DNA from: Rathayibacter caricis DSM 15933
Lineage (GTDB): Bacteria > Actinomycetota > Actinomycetes > Actinomycetales > Microbacteriaceae
Length of the DNA stretch: 64,000 nucleotides
NCBI RefSeq assembly: GCF_003044275.1
Contig: NZ_PZPL01000001.1
Span: 992,001 to 1,056,000, forward strand
Direction: 5' to 3'
The notes beneath the pieces are model-generated. The model searched no databases, was not told the DNA's origin, and saw nothing but the letters and a program-made list of their open reading frames with translations. Below, piece by piece: positions 52,959 through 63,079 of this stretch; positions within the stretch are counted from its first letter, which is position 1, and the number at the start of each line of letters is the position of its first letter. The position numbers and the translations under genes were made by a program.

Positions 52959-53537
52959 ATGGCCGGCGAGACGATCATCACCGTGGTGGGGAACCTCACC
53001 TCCGACCCCGAGCTGCGCTACACGCAGAACGGGCTCGCGGTCGCGAACTTCACCATCGCCTCCACTCCGCGCACCTTCGACCGTCAGGCGAACGACTGGA
53101 AGGACGGCGAAGCGCTGTTCCTCCGGGCCTCCGTCTGGCGCGAGTTCGCCGAGCACGTCGCGGGATCGCTGACGAAGGGGAGCCGCGTCATCGCGACCGG
53201 CCGCCTGAAGCAGCGCTCGTACGAGACGAAGGAAGGCGAGAAGCGCACCAGCATCGAGCTGGAGATCGACGAGATCGGTCCCTCGCTCCGCTACGCGACC
53301 GCTCAGGTCACGCGTGCCTCCGGTGGAGGCGCGGGCGGTGGACGCGGCCAGGTCGGCGGCGGTCAGGGCGGGAGCCAGGGCGGTCAGGGCGGCTTCGGCG
53401 GCAACCAGGGGGGCTCCGGCGGCAACGCGGGAGGCAACCGCGGTGGCCAGGCCGAGGAGCCGTGGGCGCCGAGCGCGCCCGCCGGTGGCGACGTCTGGAG
53501 CACGCCGGGCAGCTACAACGACGAGACGCCGTTCTGA
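52959..53537 (+). CDS. ssb: Single-stranded DNA-binding protein
   Basis: 192 residues. An OB-fold DNA-binding domain (about 1-110; [33 protein letters not shown]) is followed by a Gly/Gln-rich flexible linker (about 115-165) and the conserved acidic tip DDETPF-like end (NDETPF), which recruits partner proteins. It coats single-stranded DNA in replication and repair. It is 5 bp after rpsF, in the conserved S6-SSB-S18 operon. Confidence 0.96.
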   Translation: MAGETIITVVGNLTSDPELRYTQNGLAVANFTIASTPRTFDRQANDWKDGEALFLRASVWREFAEHVAGSLTKGSRVIATGRLKQRSYETKEGEKRTSIELEIDEIGPSLRYATAQVTRASGGGAGGGRGQVGGGQGGSQGGQGGFGGNQGGSGGNAGGNRGGQAEEPWAPSAPAGGDVWSTPGSYNDETPF

Positions 53538-53635
53538 GCCTCGGGCTCGGACGCGACCTCACCTGAATCACGCCTTTCCCGCAGACCGCACGAGCGGCAG
53601 CGGGCGGGGGCGAACCAGAATCTAAGGAAACCACT

Positions 53636-53896
53636 ATGGCTGGAAAGAGCAGCGGCGACCGCCGCAAGCCGATCCGCGGCAAGGGCGCGAAGAACGCGGC
53701 CCCCGCGAAGTCGGTCCGCGTGGGTGTCATCGACTACAAGGACGTCGCGACCCTCCGCAAGTTCATCTCGGAGCGCGGGAAGATCCGCGCCCGTCGTATC
53801 ACCGGCGTCTCCGTCCAGGAGCAGCGCCTCATCGCCCGTGCCGTCAAGAACGCCCGCGAGATGGCGCTCCTGCCCTACGCCGGCAGCGGAAGGTAG
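53636..53896 (+). CDS. rpsR: 30S ribosomal protein S18
   Basis: 86 residues, basic, with the S18 core [50 protein letters not shown]. No Cys motif is present, so it is the zinc-independent form. The ATG is preceded by AAGGAAACC. It lies 98 bp after ssb and 8 bp before rplI. Confidence 0.97.
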   Translation: MAGKSSGDRRKPIRGKGAKNAAPAKSVRVGVIDYKDVATLRKFISERGKIRARRITGVSVQEQRLIARAVKNAREMALLPYAGSGR

Positions 53897-53904
53897 GTAA
53901 CGGT

Positions 53905-54357
53905 ATGTCCAAGGTCATCCTGACCCACGAGGTCGACGGTCTCGGCTCCGCCGGTGACGTCGTCGACGTCAAGAACGGCTACGCCCGCAACTACCTCATC
54001 CCGCAGGGCTTCGGCGTCGCGTGGACCCGAGGCGGCGAGAAGCAGGTCGAGCAGATCAAGTCGGCCCGCGCCGCGCGCGAGCACAAGACGATCGAAGAGG
54101 CGCAGCACACCAAGCAGGTCCTCGAGGCCAACCGGGTGAAGCTCACCGTCAAGGCGGGCCGCGACGGCCGCCTGTTCGGCTCGGTGAAGACGAGCGACAT
54201 CGCGAACGCGGTGGCGTCGGCCGGCTTCGGCGAGCTCGACAAGCGCAAGATCGTGATCGTGAACGCGATCAAGACGGTCGGCGAGCACGAGGCCGTGGTG
54301 CGTCTGCGCGACGACATCCAGGCCACCGTGAAGCTCCAGGTGGTCGCGGCCAAGTAA
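53905..54357 (+). CDS. rplI: 50S ribosomal protein L9
   Basis: 150 residues. The N-terminal domain is the typical [32 protein letters not shown] (about 4-35). A long connecting helix (about 42-75) and a C-terminal domain ending [11 protein letters not shown] follow. It binds 23S rRNA and limits frameshifting. It is the last gene of the rpsF operon and is followed by a strong terminator. Confidence 0.97.
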   Translation: MSKVILTHEVDGLGSAGDVVDVKNGYARNYLIPQGFGVAWTRGGEKQVEQIKSARAAREHKTIEEAQHTKQVLEANRVKLTVKAGRDGRLFGSVKTSDIANAVASAGFGELDKRKIVIVNAIKTVGEHEAVVRLRDDIQATVKLQVVAAK

Positions 54358-54374
54358 GGCCGCGAGACACGCCT

Positions 54375-54422
54375 CGAAGGGCGGTGCGGCGGGATCCCCG
54401 GGTCCTGCTGCACCGCCCTTCG
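54375..54422 (+). terminator. Terminator after rplI
   Basis: CGAAGGGCGGTGC (54375-54387) pairs perfectly with GCACCGCCCTTCG (54410-54422), 17 nt after the rplI stop. Confidence 0.8.
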
Positions 54423-54430
54423 TCGTCCCG

Positions 54431-54630
54431 TTCTCCACAGCTCCATCCACATACACCCAAACGCGCGGGCAACCTTCAATGTGGTCTGGAGACTCTTTTC
54501 CCCACAGGCCTGTGGAATGAAGATTTCCCCTGGTCGGCGCGGTGAAAAAAGATCCGTACCGCTTCTGTTTCCACAGGGTTCTCCACACGTTGCTCACACG
54601 GAGTGCGGCGTTTCCCCGAAGTTGTCCACA
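54431..54630. other. DnaA-box-like cluster upstream of dnaB
   Basis: The 414-bp gap before dnaB (54423-54836) contains no gene but many CCACA sites: TTCTCCACA (54431 and 54579), ATCCACATA (54445), the palindrome CCACAGGCCTGTGG (54502-54515), TTTCCACAG (54569) and TTGTCCACA (54622-54630). The last is identical to an oriC box. DnaA might control dnaB transcription, or this could be a DnaA sink. Confidence 0.55.
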
Positions 54631-54649
54631 CTCTCCTCCACAGGGCGGT

Positions 54650-54679
54650 TTGACCCCGGTGTCGAGCGGTACGTAGTGT
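54650..54679 (+). promoter_or_regulatory. Putative promoter of dnaB
   Basis: TTGACC (54650-54655), an 18-bp spacer and TAGTGT (54674-54679), 20 nt downstream of the last DnaA-box-like site and 158 nt before dnaB. Confidence 0.5.
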
Positions 54680-54836
54680 GGCGCAGCGCCCCGCGAGGGG
54701 AGCGGGACGACGCGTCCGGAGCACCGGCGCCGACCCTGTCGGAGGTCGCTGGTAGACCGGATCCGACGCTCGCGATCGCGGCTCGGCCGACGATCCGCGC
54801 GTTCCCGCGAGGCACCCGACAGGAGGAGGCGAAGGC

Positions 54837-56234
<1,398 letters not shown>

Positions 56235-56238
56235 GGCC

Positions 56239-56460
56239 GTGTCGGCTCCGGTCGAGGACGTGCCGCTGGAGGGCGGGTCCATCCGCCTCGGGCAGTTCCT
56301 GAAGTTCGCGGGGATCCTCGACACGGGCGGCGAGGTGAAGGAGGCGATCGCCGACGGTCTCGTGCGGGTGAACGGGGAGGTCGACCGCCGACGCGGGCGC
56401 CAGCTGGCGGTCGGCGACGTCGTCGAGATCGGCGGGCGGCGGTTCCGCGTCACGGCGTGA
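56239..56460 (+). CDS. S4 domain RNA-binding protein (YbcJ/RlbA-like)
   Basis: 73 residues, essentially one S4 domain: IRLGQFLKFAGILDTGGEVKEAIADGLVRVNGEVDRRRGRQLAVGDVVEI. Such small proteins bind structured RNA, including rRNA; no enzyme domain is attached. The GTG start lies 4 bp after dnaB, so the genes are probably co-transcribed. Confidence 0.9.
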   Translation: MSAPVEDVPLEGGSIRLGQFLKFAGILDTGGEVKEAIADGLVRVNGEVDRRRGRQLAVGDVVEIGGRRFRVTA

Positions 56461-56672
56461 CACCGGTCGTCCAGAACTGAGCGCCGGTCGAGCGGCGCCG
56501 ATGCGGTGACCGGCTCTTCCTGAGGGCCGTGCGGGGTGCACCCGTGAATGCTGTCAGGACGATGACCTCCGCGAGGGGAGGGGTGACAGGCTCGGAGGAC
56601 ACCGACCTCCGGGTGCTCTGCGTGGTGCGCGCGGATCCGGACGTCGCCTCGCGAACGACAGGAGAGCGTCCC

Positions 56673-57545
56673 ATGCAGGTAGGTATTCATTTCATGAACT
56701 TCACGCTGCCGGGTGGCAGCGCGGGGATCGCTCCGATCCTCGGGGCCACGGCGAGGACGGCCGAGGACGTGGGCTGCGAGTGGTTCACGCTGATGGACCA
56801 CTACTTCCAGATGGAGCAGTTCGCGACGAGCGAGGATCCGATGCTCGAGGGGTACACCTCGCTCGGGTTCCTCGCGGGACGGACGGAGCGGCTCCGGCTC
56901 GGGCTGCTCGTGACCGGGGTCACGTACCGGCACCCGGGGCTGCTCGCGAAGATCGTCACGACGCTCGACGTGCTCTCGGGCGGGCGCGCGATGCTCGGCA
57001 TCGGCGCGGCCTGGTACGAGCGCGAGCACCTCGGACTCGGCGTGCCGTACCCGCCGCTGAAGGAGCGGTTCGAGCGGCTCGAGGAGACGCTGCGGATCTG
57101 CCGGCAGATGTGGAGCGACGACGACGGGCCGTTCGAGGGCGAGCACTACCGGCTGGCCGAGACGCTGAACCACCCGGAGCCGATCCAGAAGCCGGGACCG
57201 CCGATCCTGATCGGGGGCGGCGGCGAGAAGAAGACGCTGCGGCTCGTCGCGCAGTACGGCGACGCGTGCAACCTGTTCGCGACGGGAGCGGAGGCGGTCG
57301 CGCACAAGCTGGACGTGCTGCGGCGGCACTGCGACGAGCTCGGACGCGACTACGACGCGATCACGAAGACGATCATCGGCGGCGGGGACCCGATCGGGGA
57401 CCCCGACGGCTTCGTGCGGGCGATGGAGGAGTACGCGGCGATCGGCATCACGCTCGTGGAGCTGTCGCCGCAGGGGCCGGACCCGGAGGGGTACGTGGCA
57501 CGGCTCGGCGAGGGCGTGATCGGGCGGCTGGGGGAGCTGGGCTGA
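56673..57545 (+). CDS. LLM class F420-dependent oxidoreductase
   Basis: 290 residues, a TIM-barrel luciferase-like monooxygenase: start VGIHFMNFTL, WFTLMDHYFQM, TERLRLGLLVTGVTYRHPGLLAKIVTTLDVLSGGRAMLGIGAAWYEREHLGLGVPYP (cofactor-binding region) and PILIGGGGEKKTLRLVAQYGDACN. The pattern is that of F420-dependent members. The substrate is unknown. The frame is open upstream but ATG 56673 has AGGAG nine bases before it. Arg codons here are largely CGG, unlike CGC in the housekeeping genes. Confidence 0.92.
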   Translation: MQVGIHFMNFTLPGGSAGIAPILGATARTAEDVGCEWFTLMDHYFQMEQFATSEDPMLEGYTSLGFLAGRTERLRLGLLVTGVTYRHPGLLAKIVTTLDVLSGGRAMLGIGAAWYEREHLGLGVPYPPLKERFERLEETLRICRQMWSDDDGPFEGEHYRLAETLNHPEPIQKPGPPILIGGGGEKKTLRLVAQYGDACNLFATGAEAVAHKLDVLRRHCDELGRDYDAITKTIIGGGDPIGDPDGFVRAMEEYAAIGITLVELSPQGPDPEGYVARLGEGVIGRLGELG

Positions 57546-57569
57546 GAGGCGGTTCGCCCGGCTCGTGGG

Positions 57570-57618
57570 AACGCGTTCGGCTCGCAGGAACTGAGTGTTC
57601 TCGCGAGCCGAAGGCGTT
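57570..57618 (+). terminator. Imperfect hairpin after the LLM gene
   Basis: AACGCGTTCGGCTCGCAGGAAC (57570-57591) pairs with GTTCTCGCGAGCCGAAGGCGTT (57597-57618) over 22 positions with a few mismatches and a 5-nt loop. It is probably a terminator. Confidence 0.55.
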
Positions 57619-57705
57619 TCTGCGAGCCGGAGCTGCGGACGACGTGGTCGCTGCGAGAGTGGAATCGCGTGGGGGCACGAGTGTCGCCCGGATGGAGGAG
57701 GTCTG

Positions 57706-58209
57706 ATGGTCGCGGAGTCGACGGGCGAGCTGGTGGATCGGCTGAGCGTGGACGGACGAGTGCTCGAGAGGGTGCGGCGGCCGGCGCTCGCCGTGACCAT
57801 GGGGCTGGAACCGCATCCGGAGGGCGGCTGGTACCGGCGCACCTGGACGTCTCCGGAACGGCTCACGCTCACGGCGCCCGACGGCTCGACGCGCGAGCGG
57901 CCGGCGGCGACGCTGATCGTGTTCCTGCTGCCCTCCGGCGAGAGCTCGGCGTGGCACCGGGTGTCGTCGGCCGAGACGTGGATCTGGAACGGACCGGGGC
58001 GGGTGGCGCTGCAGTTCGGCGGGAGCGGCGAGGAGCCGGTGGACGGTGAGACCGTGCTGCTCGGGTCGGCGGTCGACGGGCTCGTGGTGCAGGCGCTCGT
58101 GCCGGCGGACGTGTGGCAGCGGACGCTGCCGTCGACCGAGGACGCGCTGGTGAGCTGCGTGGTGTCGCCGGGGTTCGACTTCGCGGACTTCTCGATGCCG
58201 GAGGAGTGA
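57706..58209 (+). CDS. Cupin domain-containing protein (DUF985)
   Basis: 167 residues. It has the DUF985 cupin signature: LGLEPHPEGGWYRRTWTSPE-like strand (about 33-51), the LIVFLLPSGESSAWHRVSSAETWIWNGPG core with the metal-side His, and CVVSPGFDFADFSMPE at the end. The yeast relative YML079w shares this fold but no activity is established. ATG 57706 has GGAGGAGG just upstream. It follows the LLM gene after a hairpin. Confidence 0.88.
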   Translation: MVAESTGELVDRLSVDGRVLERVRRPALAVTMGLEPHPEGGWYRRTWTSPERLTLTAPDGSTRERPAATLIVFLLPSGESSAWHRVSSAETWIWNGPGRVALQFGGSGEEPVDGETVLLGSAVDGLVVQALVPADVWQRTLPSTEDALVSCVVSPGFDFADFSMPEE

Positions 58210-58253
58210 CTGGGGGGCGTCGGCGCAGTGCCGCGCTCCTCGCGCGCGCGGGG

Positions 58254-58760
58254 TCAGCAGTAGACCTGCTGGAACACGACGACGGAGACGGCAGCGGCGT
58301 TCGTCATGACTCCCGTCTGCTCGGTCGCTGACGTCACGTTCGCTGCGGTGGTCGTCGCGTCGTTGACGACCAGCTCGAGCCCGTCCCGCCCACTCGCGGC
58401 GTCGGCCGCGGAATCGAGCGCCGCGACGACGTCGGCGGGATCGGCCTGGGCGACACCGCTGAGGTTGCAGGCGTAGAAGACCGCGGTCTGGACGTCCTCG
58501 TCCTGCGCGAGGGCTCGTGCGCGGCTCAGGACCGCCTGGTCGACGTCGTCGAGGTAGAGGACGGCCGACCTCGCGAGCGCTGCGTCGTCTGCGCCGACAG
58601 GGAGCGATCTGACGATCGGAGCGGACTCGGTGAAGGCCCCCTTCAGGAGGCGGGCACCGTCATCGGCGTACTGGCAGGAGGAGAGAGCGAGGGCGGCCGC
58701 TGCGGGTAGGAGCACGCCGATCGCCCGGCTCGTGACACGCGTGTTCCTCATGGTCGCCAT
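58254..58760 (-). CDS. Putative lipoprotein, hypothetical
   Basis: 168 residues with an Arg-containing signal peptide (AIGVLLPAAAALALSSC) whose lipobox LSSC puts the lipidated Cys at about residue 29. The mature part is Ala/Asp/Val-rich, helical-looking, with two further Cys (ACNL and the terminal YC). No family was recognised. ATG 58760 follows a weak GAGAG. Antisense ORFs here are shadows. It is convergent with the cupin gene. Confidence 0.7.
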   Translation of the reverse strand: MATMRNTRVTSRAIGVLLPAAAALALSSCQYADDGARLLKGAFTESAPIVRSLPVGADDAALARSAVLYLDDVDQAVLSRARALAQDEDVQTAVFYACNLSGVAQADPADVVAALDSAADAASGRDGLELVVNDATTTAANVTSATEQTGVMTNAAAVSVVVFQQVYC

Positions 58761-59176
58761 CGCTCTCGTGTTCGTCCTCGCGGCCGGGGCGTCCGCTCGT
58801 CGCCGTGTCCGTCCGTGCCGGACGACCGGTTCAGCGGTGATCGATCCCACCTCGACCAGGAGGGGTCCGGAGCACAGGGAAGACGAGTGTTCTCCGAGAG
58901 GTGCGTCCGGATCGTCTGCTTGCGGAACTGAGCTCGACGGGCCGCGGAGTCGCTCCCTCGGCCGTGAGTCGGGTCGGAGGACGGGGCCGGGCAGCACCGG
59001 GGAGTCCTGGCGGAACTCGGGAGTTCCGGGTGGCTGCGGGGATCCGATGCCACTCGCGGGGGCGGCGATCGAGCCGCCGTGGTGAGTGAAGAGTAGAGAG
59101 CGAGTGTCCTGGGCGTCAACGACTCCGGAGATCCCGCCGTCGGTCGGACCTCCGAGGGCGTCGTTACGGCGAACGG
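58761..59176. other. Non-coding gap between two lipoprotein genes
   Basis: 416 bp. Frames on both strands are open but Arg/Ser/Pro-rich and unlike proteins. No repeat, tRNA or strong hairpin was noticed. It must contain the divergent promoters of the flanking genes. Confidence 0.45.
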
Positions 59177-59756
59177 ATGAGACCGAGATGGGCACGCGCG
59201 GTCTCGGCGGTCGCGCTCGTCTCTGTGCTGAGCGGATGCGTGAGGCAGCCGACCGCGGGGATCGACGACCAGATCCTCGTCGCTGAGGAAGTGCGACGGC
59301 ATGGTGGCCGCCGCCGAGGCGCTCCATCCGGTCGCGGTCGGCGCGGATCTCACCGTGTCGGCACGGGGCGGGACGCTCCCGACGAGCCGCGACGACGAGC
59401 GCTCGGTCGACCTGTTCCTGCGCTCGGTTCCCGAAGGAGCTGCTCCGGAGGAGAGCCGTGCGATCCAGGAGGCCGTCGAGGAGTCCCTGCTCGCCGAGGG
59501 CTGGGCGGAGGACGACGAGCTCTCTCGGGGCGACGGCGAGCGGTGGTTCCTCCGCGCCGGCGATGAGGGCACGGTGAACGGGGACGGGGACTCGCCGGGC
59601 GACTGGCACGTCTCCGTCCGGGATCGTCAGGGCTGCGTGCAGATCGATCTGAAGAGCCCGTTCGGGCTCCGGACCGGCACCCAGTACGACGTCGAGGACC
59701 TGATCGAGGAGCGGCATCCGGAGTGGCGGAGTCCGGACGGCGTACTGCCGCGCTGA
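59177..59756 (+). pseudogene. Lipoprotein gene interrupted by a frameshift
   Basis: The frame from ATG 59177 encodes a signal peptide with lipobox LSGC (Cys about 21) and continues TAGIDDQILVAEEV, then becomes Arg-rich nonsense. A second frame, one base on, reads LRKCDGMVAAAEALHPVAVGADL and goes on in protein-like fashion to 59756. A single-base change near 59285-59297 would join them into one lipoprotein of about 190 residues. It is either a real inactivation or an assembly error. Alternatively translation starts at ATG 59301, which has GAGGAAG upstream, but then lacks a signal peptide. Confidence 0.65.
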
Positions 59757-59873
59757 CACGGCACGACGCCGGTACGTCCTGCTCCCGCACTGTCGGGGGA
59801 CGATGCCCCGTCGGCGGGTGATCGCAGCCGTGCCGAGGAGCGGGCGGTTCGCGCCTACCTCGAAGGCACTCCT

Positions 59874-59899
59874 ACTGCGATTACAGGACGCAGTATGCT
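59874..59899 (+). promoter_or_regulatory. Candidate operator and -10 box of the XRE/DUF6036 operon
   Basis: The dyad ACTGCG-N9-CGCAGT (59874-59894) overlaps TATGCT (59894-59899), a -10-like hexamer 26 nt before the GTG start. The position suits autorepression by the XRE protein. Confidence 0.5.
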
Positions 59900-59925
59900 G
59901 AATCACACATGATCGGAGGACGACA

Positions 59926-60504
59926 GTGGCATCTGCAGCAGTCCTCCTCCGCGCCGCCCGGAGATCCGGCCGACTGACGCAGGAGCAACTCGCTCAGCGG
60001 ACGGGACTCGATCAGGCTCGCGTGTCGCGCTCCGAGCACGACCAGGAGAGCCCGCGCTTCGACACGGTCGACCGCCTGCTCTCCGGATCGGGGCACCGCC
60101 TCTACGCGGCTCCGACCCGACGTGACGACGCGGCGACCGCAGCGGTTCGCATCCGCACCTGCCTGCGGCGCGGTGATCGGCACGGTGCTCTGCGGAACCT
60201 CATCCAGCTGAACGACGATCTGCTCGGAGAGAAGGGCCTCGTCCGCGGCGTGCTGGCGGTGACCACGCCCGAGAGCACGGGGGAGAAGGTGTGGGACTCC
60301 GCCATCGCCGCACTCGTGGCGTGGCGACTCGGGCAGGAGCACGTCCCGTCGCCCGAGTGGGTCGACGAGCCGAGTCGCACGTTGAGCCGGTCCCGCGTCC
60401 TGCGGGTGGATGTCGCCGATCCGGTGCCCGGAAGGGACGACGTGCCGGAGGAGTTCCTGCAGCACGGAGTGCTCGTCTGGCGCGACACGTTCGGGAGTGT
60501 CTGA
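59926..60504 (+). CDS. XRE-family HTH protein (putative antitoxin)
   Basis: 192 residues. An N-terminal XRE helix-turn-helix (about 5-58; LLRAARRSGRLTQEQLAQRTGLDQARVSR) is followed by a helical domain of about 130 residues containing IQLNDDLLGEKGLVRGVLAV and WDSAIAALVAWRL. HTH proteins of this type often pair with DUF6036 or AbiEii-like nucleotidyltransferases. Its stop is directly followed by the GTG of such a gene. An inverted repeat overlapping the promoter is a likely operator. The antitoxin role is inference. Confidence 0.8.
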   Translation: MASAAVLLRAARRSGRLTQEQLAQRTGLDQARVSRSEHDQESPRFDTVDRLLSGSGHRLYAAPTRRDDAATAAVRIRTCLRRGDRHGALRNLIQLNDDLLGEKGLVRGVLAVTTPESTGEKVWDSAIAALVAWRLGQEHVPSPEWVDEPSRTLSRSRVLRVDVADPVPGRDDVPEEFLQHGVLVWRDTFGSV

Positions 60505-61080
60505 GTGACCCTGTTCGATCGCGAGGATCTCATCGACGCACTCCGCGCGCTCGTGGTCGAGCTGCGCAGTGCCGGGGAACCCGTGGGCCTGCGCATCGTC
60601 GGAGGTGCTGCCCTGGCTCTCCGGCACTACGACAGGAGCAGTACCGCCGACCTCGACGCGCTTCATGTGCGGCCAGGAGACGATGCCGCTGTCGTGGCCG
60701 CAGCCGACCGCGTGGCACTGCGACGAGGGTGGAGCGCGGGATGGCTCAACTTCGCCGTGGCCGAGACCGGAGGTGAGCCGCTCCTCGGCCGTCCGACGAC
60801 CTGGGAGACGATCCACGACGACGGTCTCATCGTGATCGAGGTCGCCGGCGCCGAGACGCTCTTGGCCATGAAGCTGCGCGCGAATCGTCGGGACACGGAC
60901 GACATCCGTCGACTCCTCGTGCTCTGCGACATCAGCACGATCGACGAGGCGGATTCGTTCTTCTTGGACTTCTACCCGGGCGATTCGCTGTCCGACCATG
61001 CGTGGCGGATGGTGACCGCGATCCTCGACGGGGAAGACCCGGACGACCCGGCACCGATGGAGCCCGTCGAACTCGGCTGA
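60505..61080 (+). CDS. DUF6036-type nucleotidyltransferase (putative toxin)
   Basis: 191 residues with a minimal nucleotidyltransferase signature: LRIVGGAALALRHYDRSSTADLDAL (about 29-53), that is GG plus T-x-D-x-D, and a later ETLLAMKLRANRRDTDDIRRLLVL (about 112-137), where the lysine and acidic residues are typical of DUF6036/AbiEii-like proteins. Related toxins transfer nucleotides to tRNA. Start GTG abuts the stop of the HTH gene (no gap), so they are translationally coupled. Toxicity is untested. Confidence 0.8.
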   Translation: MTLFDREDLIDALRALVVELRSAGEPVGLRIVGGAALALRHYDRSSTADLDALHVRPGDDAAVVAAADRVALRRGWSAGWLNFAVAETGGEPLLGRPTTWETIHDDGLIVIEVAGAETLLAMKLRANRRDTDDIRRLLVLCDISTIDEADSFFLDFYPGDSLSDHAWRMVTAILDGEDPDDPAPMEPVELG

Positions 61081-61205
61081 CGAAATCGGCCCGCACTGAG
61101 TCCCTGCTCCTCGCGAGCCGCGCCGAGAGCGGACCTCGCACTGCTGTGGGTCACTGCGATCGGAGACGTGCGGCTTTTCGCGGGCCGGACCACCGCAGGC
61201 GGCGC

Positions 61206-61237
61206 GACGCCGGCCCGATGTGCACCGGGCCGGCGTC
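61206..61237 (-). terminator. Terminator after the flavoprotein gene
   Basis: Perfect 12-bp stem GACGCCGGCCCG/CGGGCCGGCGTC with an 8-nt loop, 17 nt beyond the minus-strand stop. It may also end the DUF6036 transcript from the other side. Confidence 0.8.
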
Positions 61238-61254
61238 ATGGCGGGGGTGCCCGA

Positions 61255-63003
61255 CTACTCGAGCAGCTTGCCTGCGGTGGCGACCTCGCGGATGAGGGAC
61301 TGGATCTCCTCCGGGACCGCGGGGATCTGCTCGCGGGTGATCCCGGTGGCGGGGGACCAGACCAGATTCACCTGGAGGGCCGGGTCGAGGTCCGGGTAGT
61401 CGCTGCGGTTGTGGCAGCCACGGCTCTCGCGGCGCTCGAGGGCGGCCTCGAGGGTGGCGCGGGCGGCCATCGCGGCGGACTTGAGGTCGAAGGCGTGCGC
61501 GAGGTCCTGGAAGCCGGCGATGTCGGGGTGCACGCCGATGTCGGCGATGCGCGCCTCGATCGCGTCGAGCTCGGCGAGGCCGGCGAGAAGGCCCACCTCG
61601 TCGCGGACGACTCCGGCGTGCTCGGTCATCGTGTTGCGGATGGCGCGCTGCAGGGCGCGGACGTTCTCGGTTCCGTCGGCGGCCAGCAGGTCGGCGATCT
61701 CGTCGCGGGCGACCTGCAGCGAGGCCGCCGAGCGGGTCTGCGCGCTCAGCGAAGCGGAGTACTCCGCGGCGGCCTGCCCGACGATGCGGCCGAAGACGAG
61801 CAGCTCGATCAGCGAGTTGCCGCCGAGCCGGTTCGCCCCGTGCAGTCCGCTGGAGGCCTCGCCGATGGCGTAGAGGCCGGGGACGTCGGTGCTGTGGTCG
61901 TCCGAGCGGACCCAGACGCCGCCCATCGAGTAGTGCGCGGTCGGCGCGATCTCGATCGGGTCCGTCGTGATGTCGAGCATCTGCAGCTCGAGCATCGTCT
62001 GGTAGACGCGGGGGAGCCGGGTCATGATCGTCTCGCGCGGCAGGTGCGAGACGTCGAGCCAGACTCCGCCGTTCGGCGTGCCGCGACCCTCCTTGATCTC
62101 GGTGTAGCAGGCCAGCGCGACGCGGTCGCGGGTCGAGAGCTCGAGCCGCTCGGGGTCGTACTTGTGCATGAAGCGCTCGCCGAGGCCGTTGCGGAGGATG
62201 CCGCCCTCGCCGCGCGCCGCCTCCGAGATGAGCGTGCCGGCCGCGTTCTCGGGCTCGATGATGCCCGACGGGTGGAACTGCACCAGCTCGGGGTCGCGCA
62301 GGCGTCCGCCGGCCTCGACGGCCAGGCGGAACGAGTCGCCCGTGTTCTCGTCACGGCGCGAGGAGGTGCGGCGCCAGATGCGGTTGTGGCCGCCCGCGGC
62401 GAGGATGACGGCGTCGGCGTGGATGAGGTAGCGGGTGCCGTCGACGAGGTCGAAGCCGTAGGCGCCGAAGACGGCGCCGTCGTCGTTGGTGAGGATGCGC
62501 GTGACGTAGACGGTGTCGAGGATCGGGATCTCGAGCTGAGCGGCGCGGTTGACGAGCGTGCGCTGGATCTCGAGGCCGGTGTAGTCGCCCGCGAAGGCGG
62601 TGCGGCGGTAGGTGTGGGCGCCGAAGAAGCGCTGCGAGATGCGGCCGTCGTCCTCGCGGGCGAAGGGCATGCCGTAGCGCTCGAGGTCCTGGATGCCGCG
62701 GGCGGCGTTCTTCGTGACGATCTCGACGGTGTGCGGGTTCGCGAGCAGGTACGACTCGGTGATGGTGTCGGCCGCGTGCTGCTGCCAGCTGTCGTCGGGG
62801 TCCATCGTGGCGAGGGCCGCGTTGATGCCGCCGGCCGCGAGCGAGGTGTGGGCGTCGGACTTCGAGCGCTTGCCCAGCGCGAGGACGTCGACGCCGGCCT
62901 CGGCCAGCTCGATCGCGGCGCGCAGGCCCGAGCCGCCGGTGCCGATGACGAGGACGGAGGTGGAGATCCGGCGCTCCGGGGTGGTGGTCGCTGAAGTGGT
63001 CAT
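61255..63003 (-). CDS. FAD-dependent fumarate reductase/succinate dehydrogenase flavoprotein or L-aspartate oxidase family protein
   Basis: 582 residues. The FAD motif is VLVIGTGGSGLRAAIELAEAG (about 17-37). SDAHTSLAAGGINAAL covers the flavin. Catalytic-site motifs are QFHPSGI, EAARGEGGILRN and HYSMGGVWV, plus GLHGANRLGGNSL, then the C-terminal helical domain. It oxidises a dicarboxylate or L-aspartate. There is no iron-sulfur or membrane subunit beside it and no nadA/nadC, so the choice between NadB-like and Frd/Sdh-like function is open. It is divergent from a LysR regulator. Confidence 0.85.
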   Translation of the reverse strand: MTTSATTTPERRISTSVLVIGTGGSGLRAAIELAEAGVDVLALGKRSKSDAHTSLAAGGINAALATMDPDDSWQQHAADTITESYLLANPHTVEIVTKNAARGIQDLERYGMPFAREDDGRISQRFFGAHTYRRTAFAGDYTGLEIQRTLVNRAAQLEIPILDTVYVTRILTNDDGAVFGAYGFDLVDGTRYLIHADAVILAAGGHNRIWRRTSSRRDENTGDSFRLAVEAGGRLRDPELVQFHPSGIIEPENAAGTLISEAARGEGGILRNGLGERFMHKYDPERLELSTRDRVALACYTEIKEGRGTPNGGVWLDVSHLPRETIMTRLPRVYQTMLELQMLDITTDPIEIAPTAHYSMGGVWVRSDDHSTDVPGLYAIGEASSGLHGANRLGGNSLIELLVFGRIVGQAAAEYSASLSAQTRSAASLQVARDEIADLLAADGTENVRALQRAIRNTMTEHAGVVRDEVGLLAGLAELDAIEARIADIGVHPDIAGFQDLAHAFDLKSAAMAARATLEAALERRESRGCHNRSDYPDLDPALQVNLVWSPATGITREQIPAVPEEIQSLIREVATAGKLLE

Positions 63004-63040
63004 GCCTCCACGCTAGGTTTCAGCGTTCGATTACTCCAAT

Positions 63041-63073
63041 GCATCTTCCGCCTGCTGGTGATGCGCTTAGGCT
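63041..63073 (+). promoter_or_regulatory. Divergent promoter region of flavoprotein and LysR genes
   Basis: TAGGCT (63068-63073) ends six bases before GTG 63080, a leaderless arrangement. The dyad GCATC-N14-GATGC (63041-63064) lies just upstream, where a LysR-type regulator would bind. Confidence 0.45.
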
Positions 63074-63079
63074 ATGTTC

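Noticed and set aside
58748..59572. Minus-strand 274-residue ORF upstream of the second lipoprotein
   Set aside because: Ser/Arg/Pro-rich throughout with no domain; antisense to the frameshifted lipoprotein gene.
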